From Streptomyces sp. NBC_00273 (lineage in GTDB: Bacteria; Actinomycetota; Actinomycetes; Streptomycetales; Streptomycetaceae): a stretch of DNA of 64,000 nucleotides. A program made the position numbers and the translations under genes. The stretch spans positions 7,019,501 through 7,083,500 of the forward strand of contig NZ_CP108067.1 of assembly GCF_036178145.1 (NCBI RefSeq). The letters are read 5' to 3'. Positions within the stretch are counted from its first letter, which is position 1. Each line of letters begins with the position of its first letter. This document shows positions 15,784-23,916 of this stretch, piece by piece. The notes under the pieces were generated by a model. That model was not told the DNA's origin and made no database searches. It saw only the letters and a program-made list of their open reading frames with translations.

Positions 15784-16941
15784 ATGCCCGAGGCCTACGT
15801 AGTCGATGCGGTACGCACCCCCGTGGGGCGGCGCAACGGCGGCCTGTCCGCCGTCCACCCGGCCGACCTGGGCGCACACGTCCTGAAGGCACTGGTCGAG
15901 CGGTCCGGGGTGGACCCGGCAGCCGTGGAGGACGTGGTGTTCGGCTGCCTCGACACGGTGGGGCCGCAGGCCGGGGACATCGCCCGGACGGCTTGGCTGG
16001 CGGCCGGCCTGCCCGAGGAGGTGCCCGGGGTCACCGTCGACCGCCAGTGCGGGTCCTCGCAGCAAGCCGTGCACTTCGCGGCGCAGGGCGTCCTGTCCGG
16101 CACCCAGGACCTCGTGGTCGCGGGCGGCACCCAGAACATGTCGATGATCCCGATCGCCTTCGCGTCGCGGCAGGCGGCGGAGCCGCTGGGCCTTGACGAG
16201 GGGCCGTACGCGGGCTCGGCGGGCTGGCGGGCCCGGTACGGGGACGCCCCGGTGAACCAGTTCCACGGCGCCCAGCTGATCGCGCAGAAGTGGGGGATCA
16301 CCCGGCAGGACATGGAGGAGTTCGCCCTGCGCTCCCACCGGCGGGCGGTCCGGGCCATCGACGAGGGCCGCTTCGCGCGCGAGACGGTGGCGTACGGGGA
16401 GGTGAGCGTGGACGAGGGCCCGCGCCGGGACACGACCCTGGAGAAGATGGCCACCCTGAAGCCGGTGGTCGAGGGCGGCACCATCACGGCAGCCGTCTCC
16501 TCCCAGGTCTCGGACGGGGCGGCGGCCATGCTGATCGCTTCCGAACGGGCGGTGCGGGAACACGGCCTGCGGCCGCGCGCCCGCATCCACCACCTCTCGG
16601 TACGGGGCGAGGACCCCATCCGCATGCTGTCCGCGCCGATCCCCGCCACGGCGTACGCGCTGAAGAAGACCGGCATGTCGCTGGCCGACATCGACCTGGT
16701 GGAGATCAACGAGGCGTTCGCCCCGGTGGTGCTGGCCTGGCTGAAGGAGACCGGGGCCGACCCGGAGCGGGTCAACGTCAACGGCGGCGCGATCGCGCTC
16801 GGCCACCCGCTGGGGGCGACCGGGGTCAAGCTGATGACCACGCTCCTGCACGAACTGGAACGCACCGGCGGCCGCTTCGGCCTCCAGACCATGTGCGAGG
16901 GCGGCGGCCAGGCCAACGTGACGATCATCGAGCGGCTGTAG
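15784..16941 (+). CDS. fadA6: thiolase, FadA6-like acetyl-CoA acyltransferase
   Basis: 385 residues, GAGGAG SD. Full thiolase set: acylated Cys in VDRQCGSSQQAVHFAAQG (about residue 88), NEAF in VEINEAFAPVV, His in GGAIALGHPLGATG, second Cys in TMCEGGGQANVTII. It cleaves a beta-ketoacyl-CoA; in the KstR2 regulon FadA6 acts on the linear CoA ester left after ring opening. It follows kstR2 as in mycobacteria. Only 9 bases separate its stop from the convergent SIMPL gene. Confidence 0.88.
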   Translation: MPEAYVVDAVRTPVGRRNGGLSAVHPADLGAHVLKALVERSGVDPAAVEDVVFGCLDTVGPQAGDIARTAWLAAGLPEEVPGVTVDRQCGSSQQAVHFAAQGVLSGTQDLVVAGGTQNMSMIPIAFASRQAAEPLGLDEGPYAGSAGWRARYGDAPVNQFHGAQLIAQKWGITRQDMEEFALRSHRRAVRAIDEGRFARETVAYGEVSVDEGPRRDTTLEKMATLKPVVEGGTITAAVSSQVSDGAAAMLIASERAVREHGLRPRARIHHLSVRGEDPIRMLSAPIPATAYALKKTGMSLADIDLVEINEAFAPVVLAWLKETGADPERVNVNGGAIALGHPLGATGVKLMTTLLHELERTGGRFGLQTMCEGGGQANVTIIERL

Positions 16942-16943
16942 GC

Positions 16944-16962
16944 CTCCCGGTCACTCCGGGAG
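16944..16962. terminator. small hairpin at convergent gene ends
   Basis: 7-bp stem (16944-16950 with 16956-16962) with a 5-base loop, just after the fadA6 stop and running into the 3' end of the convergent SIMPL gene. Confidence 0.35.
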
Positions 16963-17592
16963 CAGGGCGAAGCCGAGGAGGACGGCCGCTTCGACGCGTA
17001 CCGAGCCCGGGGTGAGGGCGCCGTCGTCCTCCGGGTCCCCGCCCCTGCGGCGGCCGTGGCTGTAGCCGCCCATCGACTCCGGGTCGACGTCCTCGATGTG
17101 GATGACCGGCCCCAGCCGCACCCCGCACGCCTGCGCGTACACCTCGGCCTTGCGCCGGGCGGCCGCCACCGCCCGGCGCCGGGCCTCGTCCCGCATGGCG
17201 GGCTTGTCCTCCACCTCGAACCGCACGGAGTCGACGCGGTTCGCGCCGGCCGTGACCGCGTCCTCGATCAGGAGCTCCAGCTGGGCCAGCGCCTCCGTCC
17301 GCACGGTGTACGTGGCCACGCAGCCGTAGCCGTGGAAGGTCTTGTCCGCGCCGTAGCCGTTGTACTGCGAGGTGAGCTGGAGCCGTGACCCGGACACGTC
17401 CGAGTCCGGTATGCCGTGCTCGCGCAGGACCTCCCGCAGCCGGGTGACCGCCGCGCCCGCCTCGGCGAAGGCCGCCTTCGGCGTCGGGGCGATGAGGTCG
17501 ACCGCCAGGTCCACGTGGGCGAGTCGGGGTTCGGCGGACACGCTGCCCGCGCCGAGCACACTGAGCCCCCAGGGCTCTTTGATCGCTGCCAT
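16951..17592 (-). CDS. SIMPL (DUF541) domain protein
   Basis: 213 residues from ATG 17592, placed before KEPWGLSVLGAGSVSAEP. The SIMPL fold shows in VDLIAPTPKAAFAEAGAAV, SRLQLTSQYNGYGADKTFHGY, ATYTVRT and RRRAVAAARRKAEVYAQACGV, close to full family length, with no signal peptide. DUF541 proteins are widespread, often periplasmic or cytoplasmic, of uncertain role. A second, diverged member is at 45413. Not obviously linked to HIP catabolism. Confidence 0.85.
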   Translation of the reverse strand: MAAIKEPWGLSVLGAGSVSAEPRLAHVDLAVDLIAPTPKAAFAEAGAAVTRLREVLREHGIPDSDVSGSRLQLTSQYNGYGADKTFHGYGCVATYTVRTEALAQLELLIEDAVTAGANRVDSVRFEVEDKPAMRDEARRRAVAAARRKAEVYAQACGVRLGPVIHIEDVDPESMGGYSHGRRRGGDPEDDGALTPGSVRVEAAVLLGFALLPE

Positions 17593-18019
17593 CTCATGAT
17601 CAAACCAGCCGGGGCGGGCAGCCGCCAGGTACTTCCGCCCCCGTACCGGCCCGCGCGTACCCCCCGCCCGGTACGACCCGTGCGGATGAATCTTTTCGCC
17701 GAGGGCGGAGGCGGGCCGCAGGGTCGGGGTGGGCGTCCGGAAGGCCCGGGACCGGCCACGACCCAAGGGGGACGGGGGCTCCGGCCCGCTGGCCGCCCCA
17801 CCGGGCCGGTCGGTACACCGCAGGTCGGCGGGCTGGAGGGCGCAGGTCACACCCCTCGCCCCGGGACTCCCCGCAGCGAGGTGTGCTAGCTTAGAGCTCG
17901 TTGCAGTTGTGGTACCCATGAACTTTATGTGCGCCTGACGGGAATGCTCCGCAGGCGCTTTTATTGTTTTGCCGGAATCTCCGGATGGGGCCCTTTGCCG
18001 CCTATTCAGGAGATTTAAA
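17593..18019 (+). other. long intergenic region carrying the cold-shock gene leader
   Basis: 427 bases without a believable gene. The first 300 are GC-rich with no structure I can name. From about 17880 the composition drops sharply and looks like a promoter and untranslated leader: AT-rich TTAGAGC and AACTTTATG stretches, a GCGCCTG/CAGGCGC hairpin with a U-rich tail at 17931-17970, and a purine-rich SD (CAGGAGA) just before the csp start. Confidence 0.6.
17931..17970 (+). promoter_or_regulatory. terminator-like hairpin in the 5' leader of the cold-shock gene
   Basis: 7-bp stem 17931-17937 / 17952-17958 (GCGCCTG and CAGGCGC), which can extend inward with CGG/CCG, followed at once by TTTTATTGTTTT. 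This is the form of a Rho-independent terminator, but it lies about 50 bases before the csp start inside the presumed leader, so it may act as an attenuator or cold-responsive RNA switch. Role inferred. Confidence 0.55.
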
Positions 18020-18223
18020 ATGGCACTTGGCACCGTGAAGTGGTTCAACTCGGAAAAGGGCTTCGGCTTCATCGAGCAGGACGGTGGCGGCCCGGACGTC
18101 TTCGCGCACTACTCGAACATCGCCACCCAGGGCTTCCGTGAGCTCCAGGAGGGCCAGCGCGTGTCCTTCGACGTCACCCAGGGCCAGAAGGGCCCCCAGG
18201 CGGAGAACATCATCCCCGCCTAA
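18020..18223 (+). CDS. cold-shock protein (CspA family)
   Basis: 67 residues, the standard length. RNP1 and RNP2 motifs are KGFGFIEQ and DVFAHYSNI, with the family start [11 protein letters not shown] and end GPQAENI. Single-stranded nucleic-acid-binding chaperone of mRNA. Strong SD with A-rich spacing (AGGAGATTTAAAATG). Preceded by a structured leader and followed by a 15-bp hairpin, then a DEAD-box helicase: a usual cold-adaptation pairing. Confidence 0.95.
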   Translation: MALGTVKWFNSEKGFGFIEQDGGGPDVFAHYSNIATQGFRELQEGQRVSFDVTQGQKGPQAENIIPA

Positions 18224-18235
18224 GTTCTTCAGCAT

Positions 18236-18269
18236 GCCGGGGTCCGCACCGCGAGGTGCGGGCCCCGGC
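18236..18269 (+). terminator. terminator after the cold-shock gene
   Basis: 15-bp stem (18236-18250 with 18255-18269; one G-U pair) and GCGA tetraloop, 12 bases after the csp stop. It lies 56 bases before the helicase start, so helicase expression needs readthrough or its own promoter. Confidence 0.8.
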
Positions 18270-18324
18270 TTGTCTGCTGTCTCGACCTTTGTTTTACCTG
18301 CCGGTTTCAGGAGGGCTTTCTCGC

Positions 18325-20007
18325 ATGACCAGCTCCAGCTCCGCACGACCCAGCCGCCGCCCCACCCGGGGTCGAGGTGCGGCCCAGGGGCGTCCGAAGT
18401 CTGGCGCGGGACGGCAGAAGTCCGCGCCCGTCGCCCGGCCCCAGGAATTCACCATGCCCGAGCCGATCGCCCCGGCGCTGCCGCCGGTCGAGTCGTTCGG
18501 CGACATGGACATGCCCGAGGCGCTGCTGAAGACCCTCGCCGCCCAGGGCGTCACCGAGCCGTTCCCGATCCAGGCCGCGACGCTGCCGAACTCCCTCGCC
18601 GGCCGTGACCTGCTCGGCCGCGGCCGCACCGGTTCCGGCAAGACGCTGGCCTTCGGCCTGGCGCTGCTGGCCCGTACCGCCGGCCGCCGCGCGCAGCCGA
18701 AGGCGCCGCTCGCGCTGGTCCTCGTACCGACCCGTGAGCTCGCTCAGCAGGTCACCGACGCCCTGGCCCCGTACGCCACGGCCGTCAACCTGCGCATCGC
18801 GACCGTCGTCGGCGGCATGTCGATCAACCGGCAGTCGGGCGCCCTGCGCCGCGGCGCCGAGGTGCTCGTCGCCACCCCCGGCCGCCTGAAGGACCTCATC
18901 GACCGCGGTGACGCCGACCTCTCGCAGGTCTCGATCACGGTCCTCGACGAGGCCGACCAGATGACCGACATGGGCTTCATGCCGCAGGTCACGGCACTGC
19001 TCAAGCAGGTCGAGGCCGGCGGCCAGCGGATGCTGTTCTCGGCGACGCTGGACAAGAACATCGACAAGCTCGTCAAGATGTTCCTGACCGACCCGGTCGG
19101 CCACTCCGTCGACCCGTCGGCCGGTGCGGTCACCACCATGGAGCACCACGTCCTGTACGTCATGGACGAGACCGACAAGAAGGCCGTGGCGACGCGCATA
19201 GCCGCTCGTGACGGCCGGGTGATCATGTTCGTCGACACCAAGCGCGGGGTCGACCGCATGGTCAAGAAGCTCCTCGCCGACGGCGTGCGCGCCTCCGGCC
19301 TGCACGGCGGCCGCTCCCAGCCGCAGCGCAACCGCACCCTCGACTGGTTCAAGACGGGCGAGGTCACCGCGCTGGTCGCCACCAACGTCGCGGCCCGCGG
19401 CATCCACATCGACGACCTCGACCTCGTCGTCAACGTGGACCCGCCCACCGACCACAAGGACTACCTGCACCGCGGCGGCCGTACCGCCCGTGCCGGTGAG
19501 TCCGGCAGCGTCGTCACCCTGGTCCTCCCCGACCAGAAGCGGGACATGACCCGGCTGATGTCGGACGCCGGGATCTCCCCGCGCACCGCGCAGATCAAGT
19601 CCTCCGACGAGGAACTGGCCCGGCTGACCGGCGCCAAGGAGCCCTCGGGCATCCCGGTCGTGCTGGAGGTTCCGCAGCCGACCGCGCCCAAGCCGCGCTC
19701 CGGCTCCGGTTCGGGCTCCGGCTCGCGCCGCCGCTCGGGCGGCGGGCCGCGCACCGGTGCCGCCACGGGCGGTGCTCCGGCGGCCGGCGGTCGTAGCCGT
19801 CGTTCCGGCGGGGGCGCCTCCGGGCAGGCCCCGGCGGCCTCCGGTTCGGGCCAGGCCCGGCGCGGCGGCCAGGGCGGCGGCGCGGCGGCCGGTGGCTCCG
19901 GCGAGCGCAGCCGGCGCGGGACGGGCGGCGCCGGTGGTGGCGCGGCCGCGGCTTCCGCACGCAGCCGGGTCGGCTCCGGGGGCCAGGGCCGCCGCCGAGC
20001 GGTCTGA
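18325..20007 (+). CDS. DEAD-box ATP-dependent RNA helicase
   Basis: 560 residues; start at 18325 after CAGGAGGG. Arg-rich N-terminal tail of about 50 residues, then Q motif (PFPIQAATLP), motif I GRTGSGKT, PTRELAQQ, motif II DEAD, motif III SAT, helicase C domain with GLHGGRSQPQRNRTLDWFK, ARGIHIDDLDLVVNVDPP and HRGGRTARAGESG. From about residue 455 the tail is Gly/Ser/Arg low complexity (GSGSGSG, RRSGG), an RNA-binding disordered tail common in Streptomyces. ATP-driven RNA unwinding; proximity to csp suggests cold adaptation. A MITE inserted 4-7 bases after the stop. Confidence 0.93.
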   Translation: MTSSSSARPSRRPTRGRGAAQGRPKSGAGRQKSAPVARPQEFTMPEPIAPALPPVESFGDMDMPEALLKTLAAQGVTEPFPIQAATLPNSLAGRDLLGRGRTGSGKTLAFGLALLARTAGRRAQPKAPLALVLVPTRELAQQVTDALAPYATAVNLRIATVVGGMSINRQSGALRRGAEVLVATPGRLKDLIDRGDADLSQVSITVLDEADQMTDMGFMPQVTALLKQVEAGGQRMLFSATLDKNIDKLVKMFLTDPVGHSVDPSAGAVTTMEHHVLYVMDETDKKAVATRIAARDGRVIMFVDTKRGVDRMVKKLLADGVRASGLHGGRSQPQRNRTLDWFKTGEVTALVATNVAARGIHIDDLDLVVNVDPPTDHKDYLHRGGRTARAGESGSVVTLVLPDQKRDMTRLMSDAGISPRTAQIKSSDEELARLTGAKEPSGIPVVLEVPQPTAPKPRSGSGSGSGSRRRSGGGPRTGAATGGAPAAGGRSRRSGGGASGQAPAASGSGQARRGGQGGGAAAGGSGERSRRGTGGAGGGAAAASARSRVGSGGQGRRRAV

Positions 20008-20010
20008 CGC

Positions 20011-20178
20011 CTAGGCCCTGTCGTCAAAGTCCCGTCGGGCCCGCGACGCCCGGCACCGCACCTGGCCGCGTTGTCGGGGCACCCGAGTACGTCCAGTACA
20101 CGGGCGCCCCTCCGCCTTGCCATGCACGGCACCGGACGCCGCGGACTCGGCCGACGCCACTTTGACGACAGGACCTAG
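20011..20178. mobile_element. probable IS5-type MITE flanked by CTAG
   Basis: A 160-bp unit (20015-20174) bounded on each side by CTAG (20011-20014 and 20175-20178), as expected for the 4-bp YTAR-type target duplication of IS5-group elements. Terminal inverted repeats are 15/16 identical (GCCCTGTCGTCAAAGT at left; the right end reads ACTTTGACGACAGGAC). The interior is itself an imperfect palindrome with a self-complementary core around 20076-20110, so the whole unit folds on itself. No transposase frame. Parent element unknown; other copies in the genome would confirm it. Confidence 0.75.
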
Positions 20179-20203
20179 CCCCTGTTCAAACACACACGTA
20201 CGC

Positions 20204-20248
20204 ACGGCTACGCCGGGCAGCGCACCGCGCGCTGCCCGGCGTAGCCGT
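20204..20248. terminator. very strong bidirectional terminator
   Basis: 20-bp perfect stem (20204-20223 with 20229-20248) with a 5-base loop, 6 bases before the stop of the convergent phosphatase gene and downstream of the helicase/MITE. Confidence 0.85.
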
Positions 20249-20253
20249 ATCCG

Positions 20254-21183
20254 CTACCGGACCATCTTGGCCTGCAGCTTCGCCAGCGTCCGCAGGTCCA
20301 GGCCGAGGCCCTGCGTCAGGTAGCCGTAGAAGCTCCCGTAGTCCGCCTCCAGTTGCGCCGTCGCCGAGTCCAGGTAGTCCTGGCGGACCTCCTGGAGCGG
20401 GATCAGCAGGTCCGGGTTCTGCATCCGGCCCGACTGCTTGAGGCCCGCCCGCACCCGGGCGTCGTAGGCGGCGCGGAAGGTGTTCGACGCCAGGTAGTCG
20501 CCCTCGGCGGTGTCCTCGGGGACGGCGAGGGCGCGCAGCAGGACGTAACTCATCCAGCCGGTCCGGTCCTTGCCGGACGTGCAGTGGTACAGGACCGGGC
20601 CCTGCCGGCCGTCGGCGATCTCCCGCAGGGTCGCCGCGAACTGCGCCCGGTTCTCGGGGCTGCTCACGAAGGTGCGGTAGATGTCCCGCATGTAGGCCTC
20701 GGCGCGGCCGCCGCCGAGCATCTGCTCCTGGACGACGGGATCGCCGCTGCCGATCGCGCCGACGAGGGTTCCGTAGAGGCCGAGGTCACTGACGGGGCGC
20801 GAGGTGGGGGAGAGCCCAGGGGGCAGCCGGTCGGCGCCGTCGTACTGGAGCTCCATGGGAATGCGGAAATCGACGACCTTCGTGAGGCCGAGACCGGAGA
20901 CGGTGGTGACGTCGGCATCGGTCAGCTTGCTCAGTGCGTCGGAGCGGTAGACCAGCCCCTGGCGGACCTGGCCGCCGGTCCAGGTGCGGTAGCCGCCGAT
21001 GTCCCGGAGGTTGACGGCGCCCTGGAGGGGGATCTGACGAATCGTTTCGGCCTGCTGCTGGTGGTGCCGGGCGCTGACCCCGGCTCCGGGCGCCGCCGCC
21101 GCGTACGCGGCGGCGGGCAGGGTCCCGATGGCGAGAGCGGCGGCGGTCGCCGCGGTCACCAGGCGGATGCGGGCACGGCTCAT
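20254..21183 (-). CDS. secreted tyrosine phosphatase-like protein
   Basis: 309 residues. Signal peptide at 1-30 (hydrophobic, ending AAAYAAAAP). The phosphatase fold shows LQGAVNLRDIGGYRT, GLVYRSDALSKLTDADV and the P-loop HCTSGKDRTGW (Cys-x5-Arg, Asp next to Arg), as in the MptpB/LipA-like tyrosine or dual-specificity and phosphoinositide phosphatases. Length and export fit Streptomyces secreted members. It starts 30 bases after the ipdC stop on the same strand and may be cotranscribed at low level, but nothing links it to HIP degradation. Confidence 0.88.
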   Translation of the reverse strand: MSRARIRLVTAATAAALAIGTLPAAAYAAAAPGAGVSARHHQQQAETIRQIPLQGAVNLRDIGGYRTWTGGQVRQGLVYRSDALSKLTDADVTTVSGLGLTKVVDFRIPMELQYDGADRLPPGLSPTSRPVSDLGLYGTLVGAIGSGDPVVQEQMLGGGRAEAYMRDIYRTFVSSPENRAQFAATLREIADGRQGPVLYHCTSGKDRTGWMSYVLLRALAVPEDTAEGDYLASNTFRAAYDARVRAGLKQSGRMQNPDLLIPLQEVRQDYLDSATAQLEADYGSFYGYLTQGLGLDLRTLAKLQAKMVR

Positions 21184-21213
21184 GGGGGCGACTCCTGTGA
21201 CGGAGAAGGGGGA

Positions 21214-22296
21214 TCACCCTGGTGGTGGCAGGGTGCGGAGCGAGTGCAGTGCTTCGAGTGATTCCAGTGCCTGTTGTGCTTCGGCCATGACGCGGGAGAC
21301 GAGCTCCGCACAGGACGGAAGGTCGTCGATCACCCCCGCGACCTGGCCCGATGCCATGACGCCGAGGTCCGTACGGCCCTCGACCATGGACGCCTTGAGG
21401 AGCATCGGGGTGTTCGCGGCGAGCAGGACCTGGCTCCAGGACAGGTCCTTGCCGTGTTTCATCGCGAGGCCGTCGCGGACCATCTGCGGCCAGCTCAGCC
21501 CGGACAGCTTCCGGAAGGCGGCCGCGTGCCGGACCGCCCGGACCAGCGCCCGGGTGCGGCCCGCCCGCTCCAGGGAGTCGACCAGCTCCGTACGGAGCAT
21601 GCGGTGCGGCAGCCCGTCGACGGCCGTGGTGACGGTGACGTCCTTGACCGTGGCCTTCAGGTACTCGGCCTTCACGGCGTCCGGAACGGTGGAGTCCGAG
21701 GTCAGCAGGAACCGCGTGCCCATGGCGATGCCCGACGCCCCGTACGACAGCGCCGCGACCAGGCCGCGCCCGTCGCTGAAGCCGCCCGCCGCGATCACCG
21801 GGATGTCCACGGCGTCCACGACCTGCGGCAACAACACCGTCGTGGCCACGTCCCCCGTGTGACCGCCGCCCTCGCCGCCCTGCACGATCACCGCGTCGGC
21901 GCCCCACGCGGCCACCTTCTCGGCGTGCCGCCGGGCCCCGATCGACGGGATGACGACCACGCCCGCGTCCTTGAGCCGCGCGATCAGCTCCTTGGAGGGC
22001 GCCAGTGCGAACGAGGCGACCCGCACCCCCTCGTCGACGATCAGTCGGGCGCGCTCGGCCGCGTCCCCGGCGTCCGCCCGCAGGTTGACCCCGAAGGGGG
22101 TCCCCTCCGGGATGCGGGACTTGACCTCGCGGACCGCCGAACGCAGCTGGTCCAGCGTCATCGTGGCCGAGGCCAGGATGCCCAGCGCCCCCGCGTTCGC
22201 CGCGCCCGACACCAGACGGGGGCCGGCCACCCAGCCCATGCCCGTCTGCACGACGGGGTGCTCCACGCCGACCAGCTCGGTGAATGCCGTCTCCAT
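21214..22296 (-). CDS. ipdC: nitronate monooxygenase-fold flavoenzyme, IpdC-like
   Basis: 360 residues. 2-nitropropane-dioxygenase TIM barrel: VGVEHPVVQTGMGWVAGP, FGVNLRADAGD, ADAVIVQGGEGGGHTGD, IPVIAAGGFSDGRGLVAALSYGASGIAMGTRF. The long C-terminal helical extension ending LHSLRTLPPPG is typical of the steroid-locus branch. In M. tuberculosis IpdC is the flavin enzyme that prepares the HIP-derived ring CoA ester for EchA20 and IpdAB. It lies 4 bases after ipdB, last core gene of the echA20-ipdA-ipdB-ipdC operon. Confidence 0.85.
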   Translation of the reverse strand: METAFTELVGVEHPVVQTGMGWVAGPRLVSGAANAGALGILASATMTLDQLRSAVREVKSRIPEGTPFGVNLRADAGDAAERARLIVDEGVRVASFALAPSKELIARLKDAGVVVIPSIGARRHAEKVAAWGADAVIVQGGEGGGHTGDVATTVLLPQVVDAVDIPVIAAGGFSDGRGLVAALSYGASGIAMGTRFLLTSDSTVPDAVKAEYLKATVKDVTVTTAVDGLPHRMLRTELVDSLERAGRTRALVRAVRHAAAFRKLSGLSWPQMVRDGLAMKHGKDLSWSQVLLAANTPMLLKASMVEGRTDLGVMASGQVAGVIDDLPSCAELVSRVMAEAQQALESLEALHSLRTLPPPG

Positions 22297-22300
22297 CGGA

Positions 22301-23047
22301 TCAGCCCCGCACTTCGCGCTCGCGCAACCCCTCGGGGTCGATCACCTCGCGGATCAGCCGCAGCTCGTCGGGCGTCGGCTCCCGCGTGTACGGGACCTCC
22401 TCGGCGACGGTCAGCTCGAACCCGGTGGCCGCCCGGACCTCCCCGACGGTGACCCCGGGGTGCACGGAGACCAGCCGCATCGCGTGGCCGGGGCCGCCGA
22501 AGTCGAAGACCCCGAGATCGCTGACCACCCGGGGGAGGCGGTGGAAGCGGGTCACCCCGGCCGCCTCCGCGCGGTCGTAGCCGACGCCGCTGACCAGGTC
22601 CACGCGCTCCACGAAGACCCGGGTGGAGTGCTTGGGGATCCAGTAGCTCACCGGATTGTTCAGGGTGTTGACGGGAGCGCCGCGCACCCCGAGGAGCTGG
22701 CGTGCCGGCCGTTCCCAGTCGCCGATGCAGGAGATGTTCTGGTTGCCGAAGCGGTCGATCTGGCTGGCGCCCATCATCACGTGCCGCCGGCCGCCGGTGA
22801 CCATGGTCAGGTGGCGCCGGTACGGGAGCCAGCCCTCGGCCGTGCCGTCGAGCCCGACGAGCATCGCCTCGCCGTCGGTCAGCAACAGGTCGGGGGAGAA
22901 GGTCCGCTTCGCGAGCCGGGCCCCGAAGGAGGGGATCAGACCCATCGGGCTGGCGAGCACCTCGCCGTTGTCGCGCCAGGCCTCGGCGCAGGCGATCACG
23001 CAGTACTCGGCACGGGTGACGGTCGCGGTGGTCGGCGTGGTGGTCAC
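22301..23047 (-). CDS. ipdB: CoA-transferase-fold ring hydrolase, beta subunit IpdB
   Basis: 248 residues. Class I CoA-transferase beta fold: EYCVIACAEAWRDNGEVLASP, TMVTGGRRHVMMGASQIDRFGNQNIS, and a C-terminal IDPEGLRE. In mycobacteria IpdA and IpdB form a heteromer that hydrolytically opens the last steroid ring (COCHEA-CoA) instead of transferring CoA. The ATG overlaps the ipdA stop (ATGA at 23044-23047), as expected for a 1:1 complex. Confidence 0.88.
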   Translation of the reverse strand: MTTTPTTATVTRAEYCVIACAEAWRDNGEVLASPMGLIPSFGARLAKRTFSPDLLLTDGEAMLVGLDGTAEGWLPYRRHLTMVTGGRRHVMMGASQIDRFGNQNISCIGDWERPARQLLGVRGAPVNTLNNPVSYWIPKHSTRVFVERVDLVSGVGYDRAEAAGVTRFHRLPRVVSDLGVFDFGGPGHAMRLVSVHPGVTVGEVRAATGFELTVAEEVPYTREPTPDELRLIREVIDPEGLREREVRG

Positions 23048-23916
23048 GGCTGCTGCTCCTCGTGCCAGGTCCGTACGGCGGACTGGTAGTCGTGCTCGCC
23101 CGCCCCGGAGAGGAAACGGGCCGAGAACTCGGGCCAGGGGGTGGTCGCGTAGAGCTTCTGGAAGGGCTCGTCACGGCCGTAGTCGGGGACGCAGGAGGTG
23201 AAGTGCGCGCCGTTCGGGGTCTCCACGACCCCGGTCACGGAGTGCCGGCTGACGAGGAGGGACTGCGGAGGGCCGGCCTTGGCGAGCTCGGCGGTCTCCA
23301 CGAGCTGCTCGCAGGAGACGTAGGCGGCGTCGGCGGCCTCGCAGAAGAGGTCGTCGAAGTACGGGTCCGGGCCCAGGTACTGGGCGTTGCCGAGGCGGTC
23401 GGCGCGGTTGAGGTGGACCAGGGCGGCGTCCATGCGCAGGGCGGGGACGGCGACGAGCTCCTCGCCGTCCTCGTAGGGGGAGGTGACCGTGCGCAGCTCC
23501 GGGTTGACCCGCATCACGTCCGAGCCGAGGCCCGCGCGGACGGGGAGGAAGGGGAGCCGGTTGGCGGCGGCGTGCAGGCCCCACATGAACATGGCTTCGT
23601 CGAGCTCGGTGAGGGTGAAGGCGGCGCGCTCGCGGGCGGCCCGGAAGTGCGGCTCCAGCGGGATGGAGTCGAGGGTGGCGAAGGGGGCGACCAGTCTGCG
23701 GATCCGGCCGGCGGCGGCCAGCAGGCCGACGTCGGGGCCGCCGTAGGAGATCACGGTGAGATCGGTGATCTCGGACCGGAGCAGTGCGCGCACCAGGGCC
23801 ATGGGCTTGCGCCGGGACCCCCAGCCGCCGATGCCGATGGTCATCCCGCTGTGCAGCTGCCCGACCACCTCCTCGGGGGTCAGTACCTTGTCCGCCCCGC
23901 CCGTCCTGTCGGTCAT
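23044..23916 (-). CDS. ipdA: CoA-transferase-fold ring hydrolase, alpha subunit IpdA
   Basis: 290 residues from ATG 23916. CoA-transferase alpha motifs: LHSGMTIGIGGWGSRRKPMALVRAL, ISYGGPDVGLLAAAGRI, FTLTELDEAMFMWGLHAAANRLPF, VAVPALRMDAALVHLNRADRLGNAQ. This is the close IpdA pattern. Partner of IpdB in opening the HIP-derived ring. ATGA overlaps with both echA20 (upstream) and ipdB (downstream). Confidence 0.88.
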   Translation of the reverse strand: MTDRTGGADKVLTPEEVVGQLHSGMTIGIGGWGSRRKPMALVRALLRSEITDLTVISYGGPDVGLLAAAGRIRRLVAPFATLDSIPLEPHFRAARERAAFTLTELDEAMFMWGLHAAANRLPFLPVRAGLGSDVMRVNPELRTVTSPYEDGEELVAVPALRMDAALVHLNRADRLGNAQYLGPDPYFDDLFCEAADAAYVSCEQLVETAELAKAGPPQSLLVSRHSVTGVVETPNGAHFTSCVPDYGRDEPFQKLYATTPWPEFSARFLSGAGEHDYQSAVRTWHEEQQP

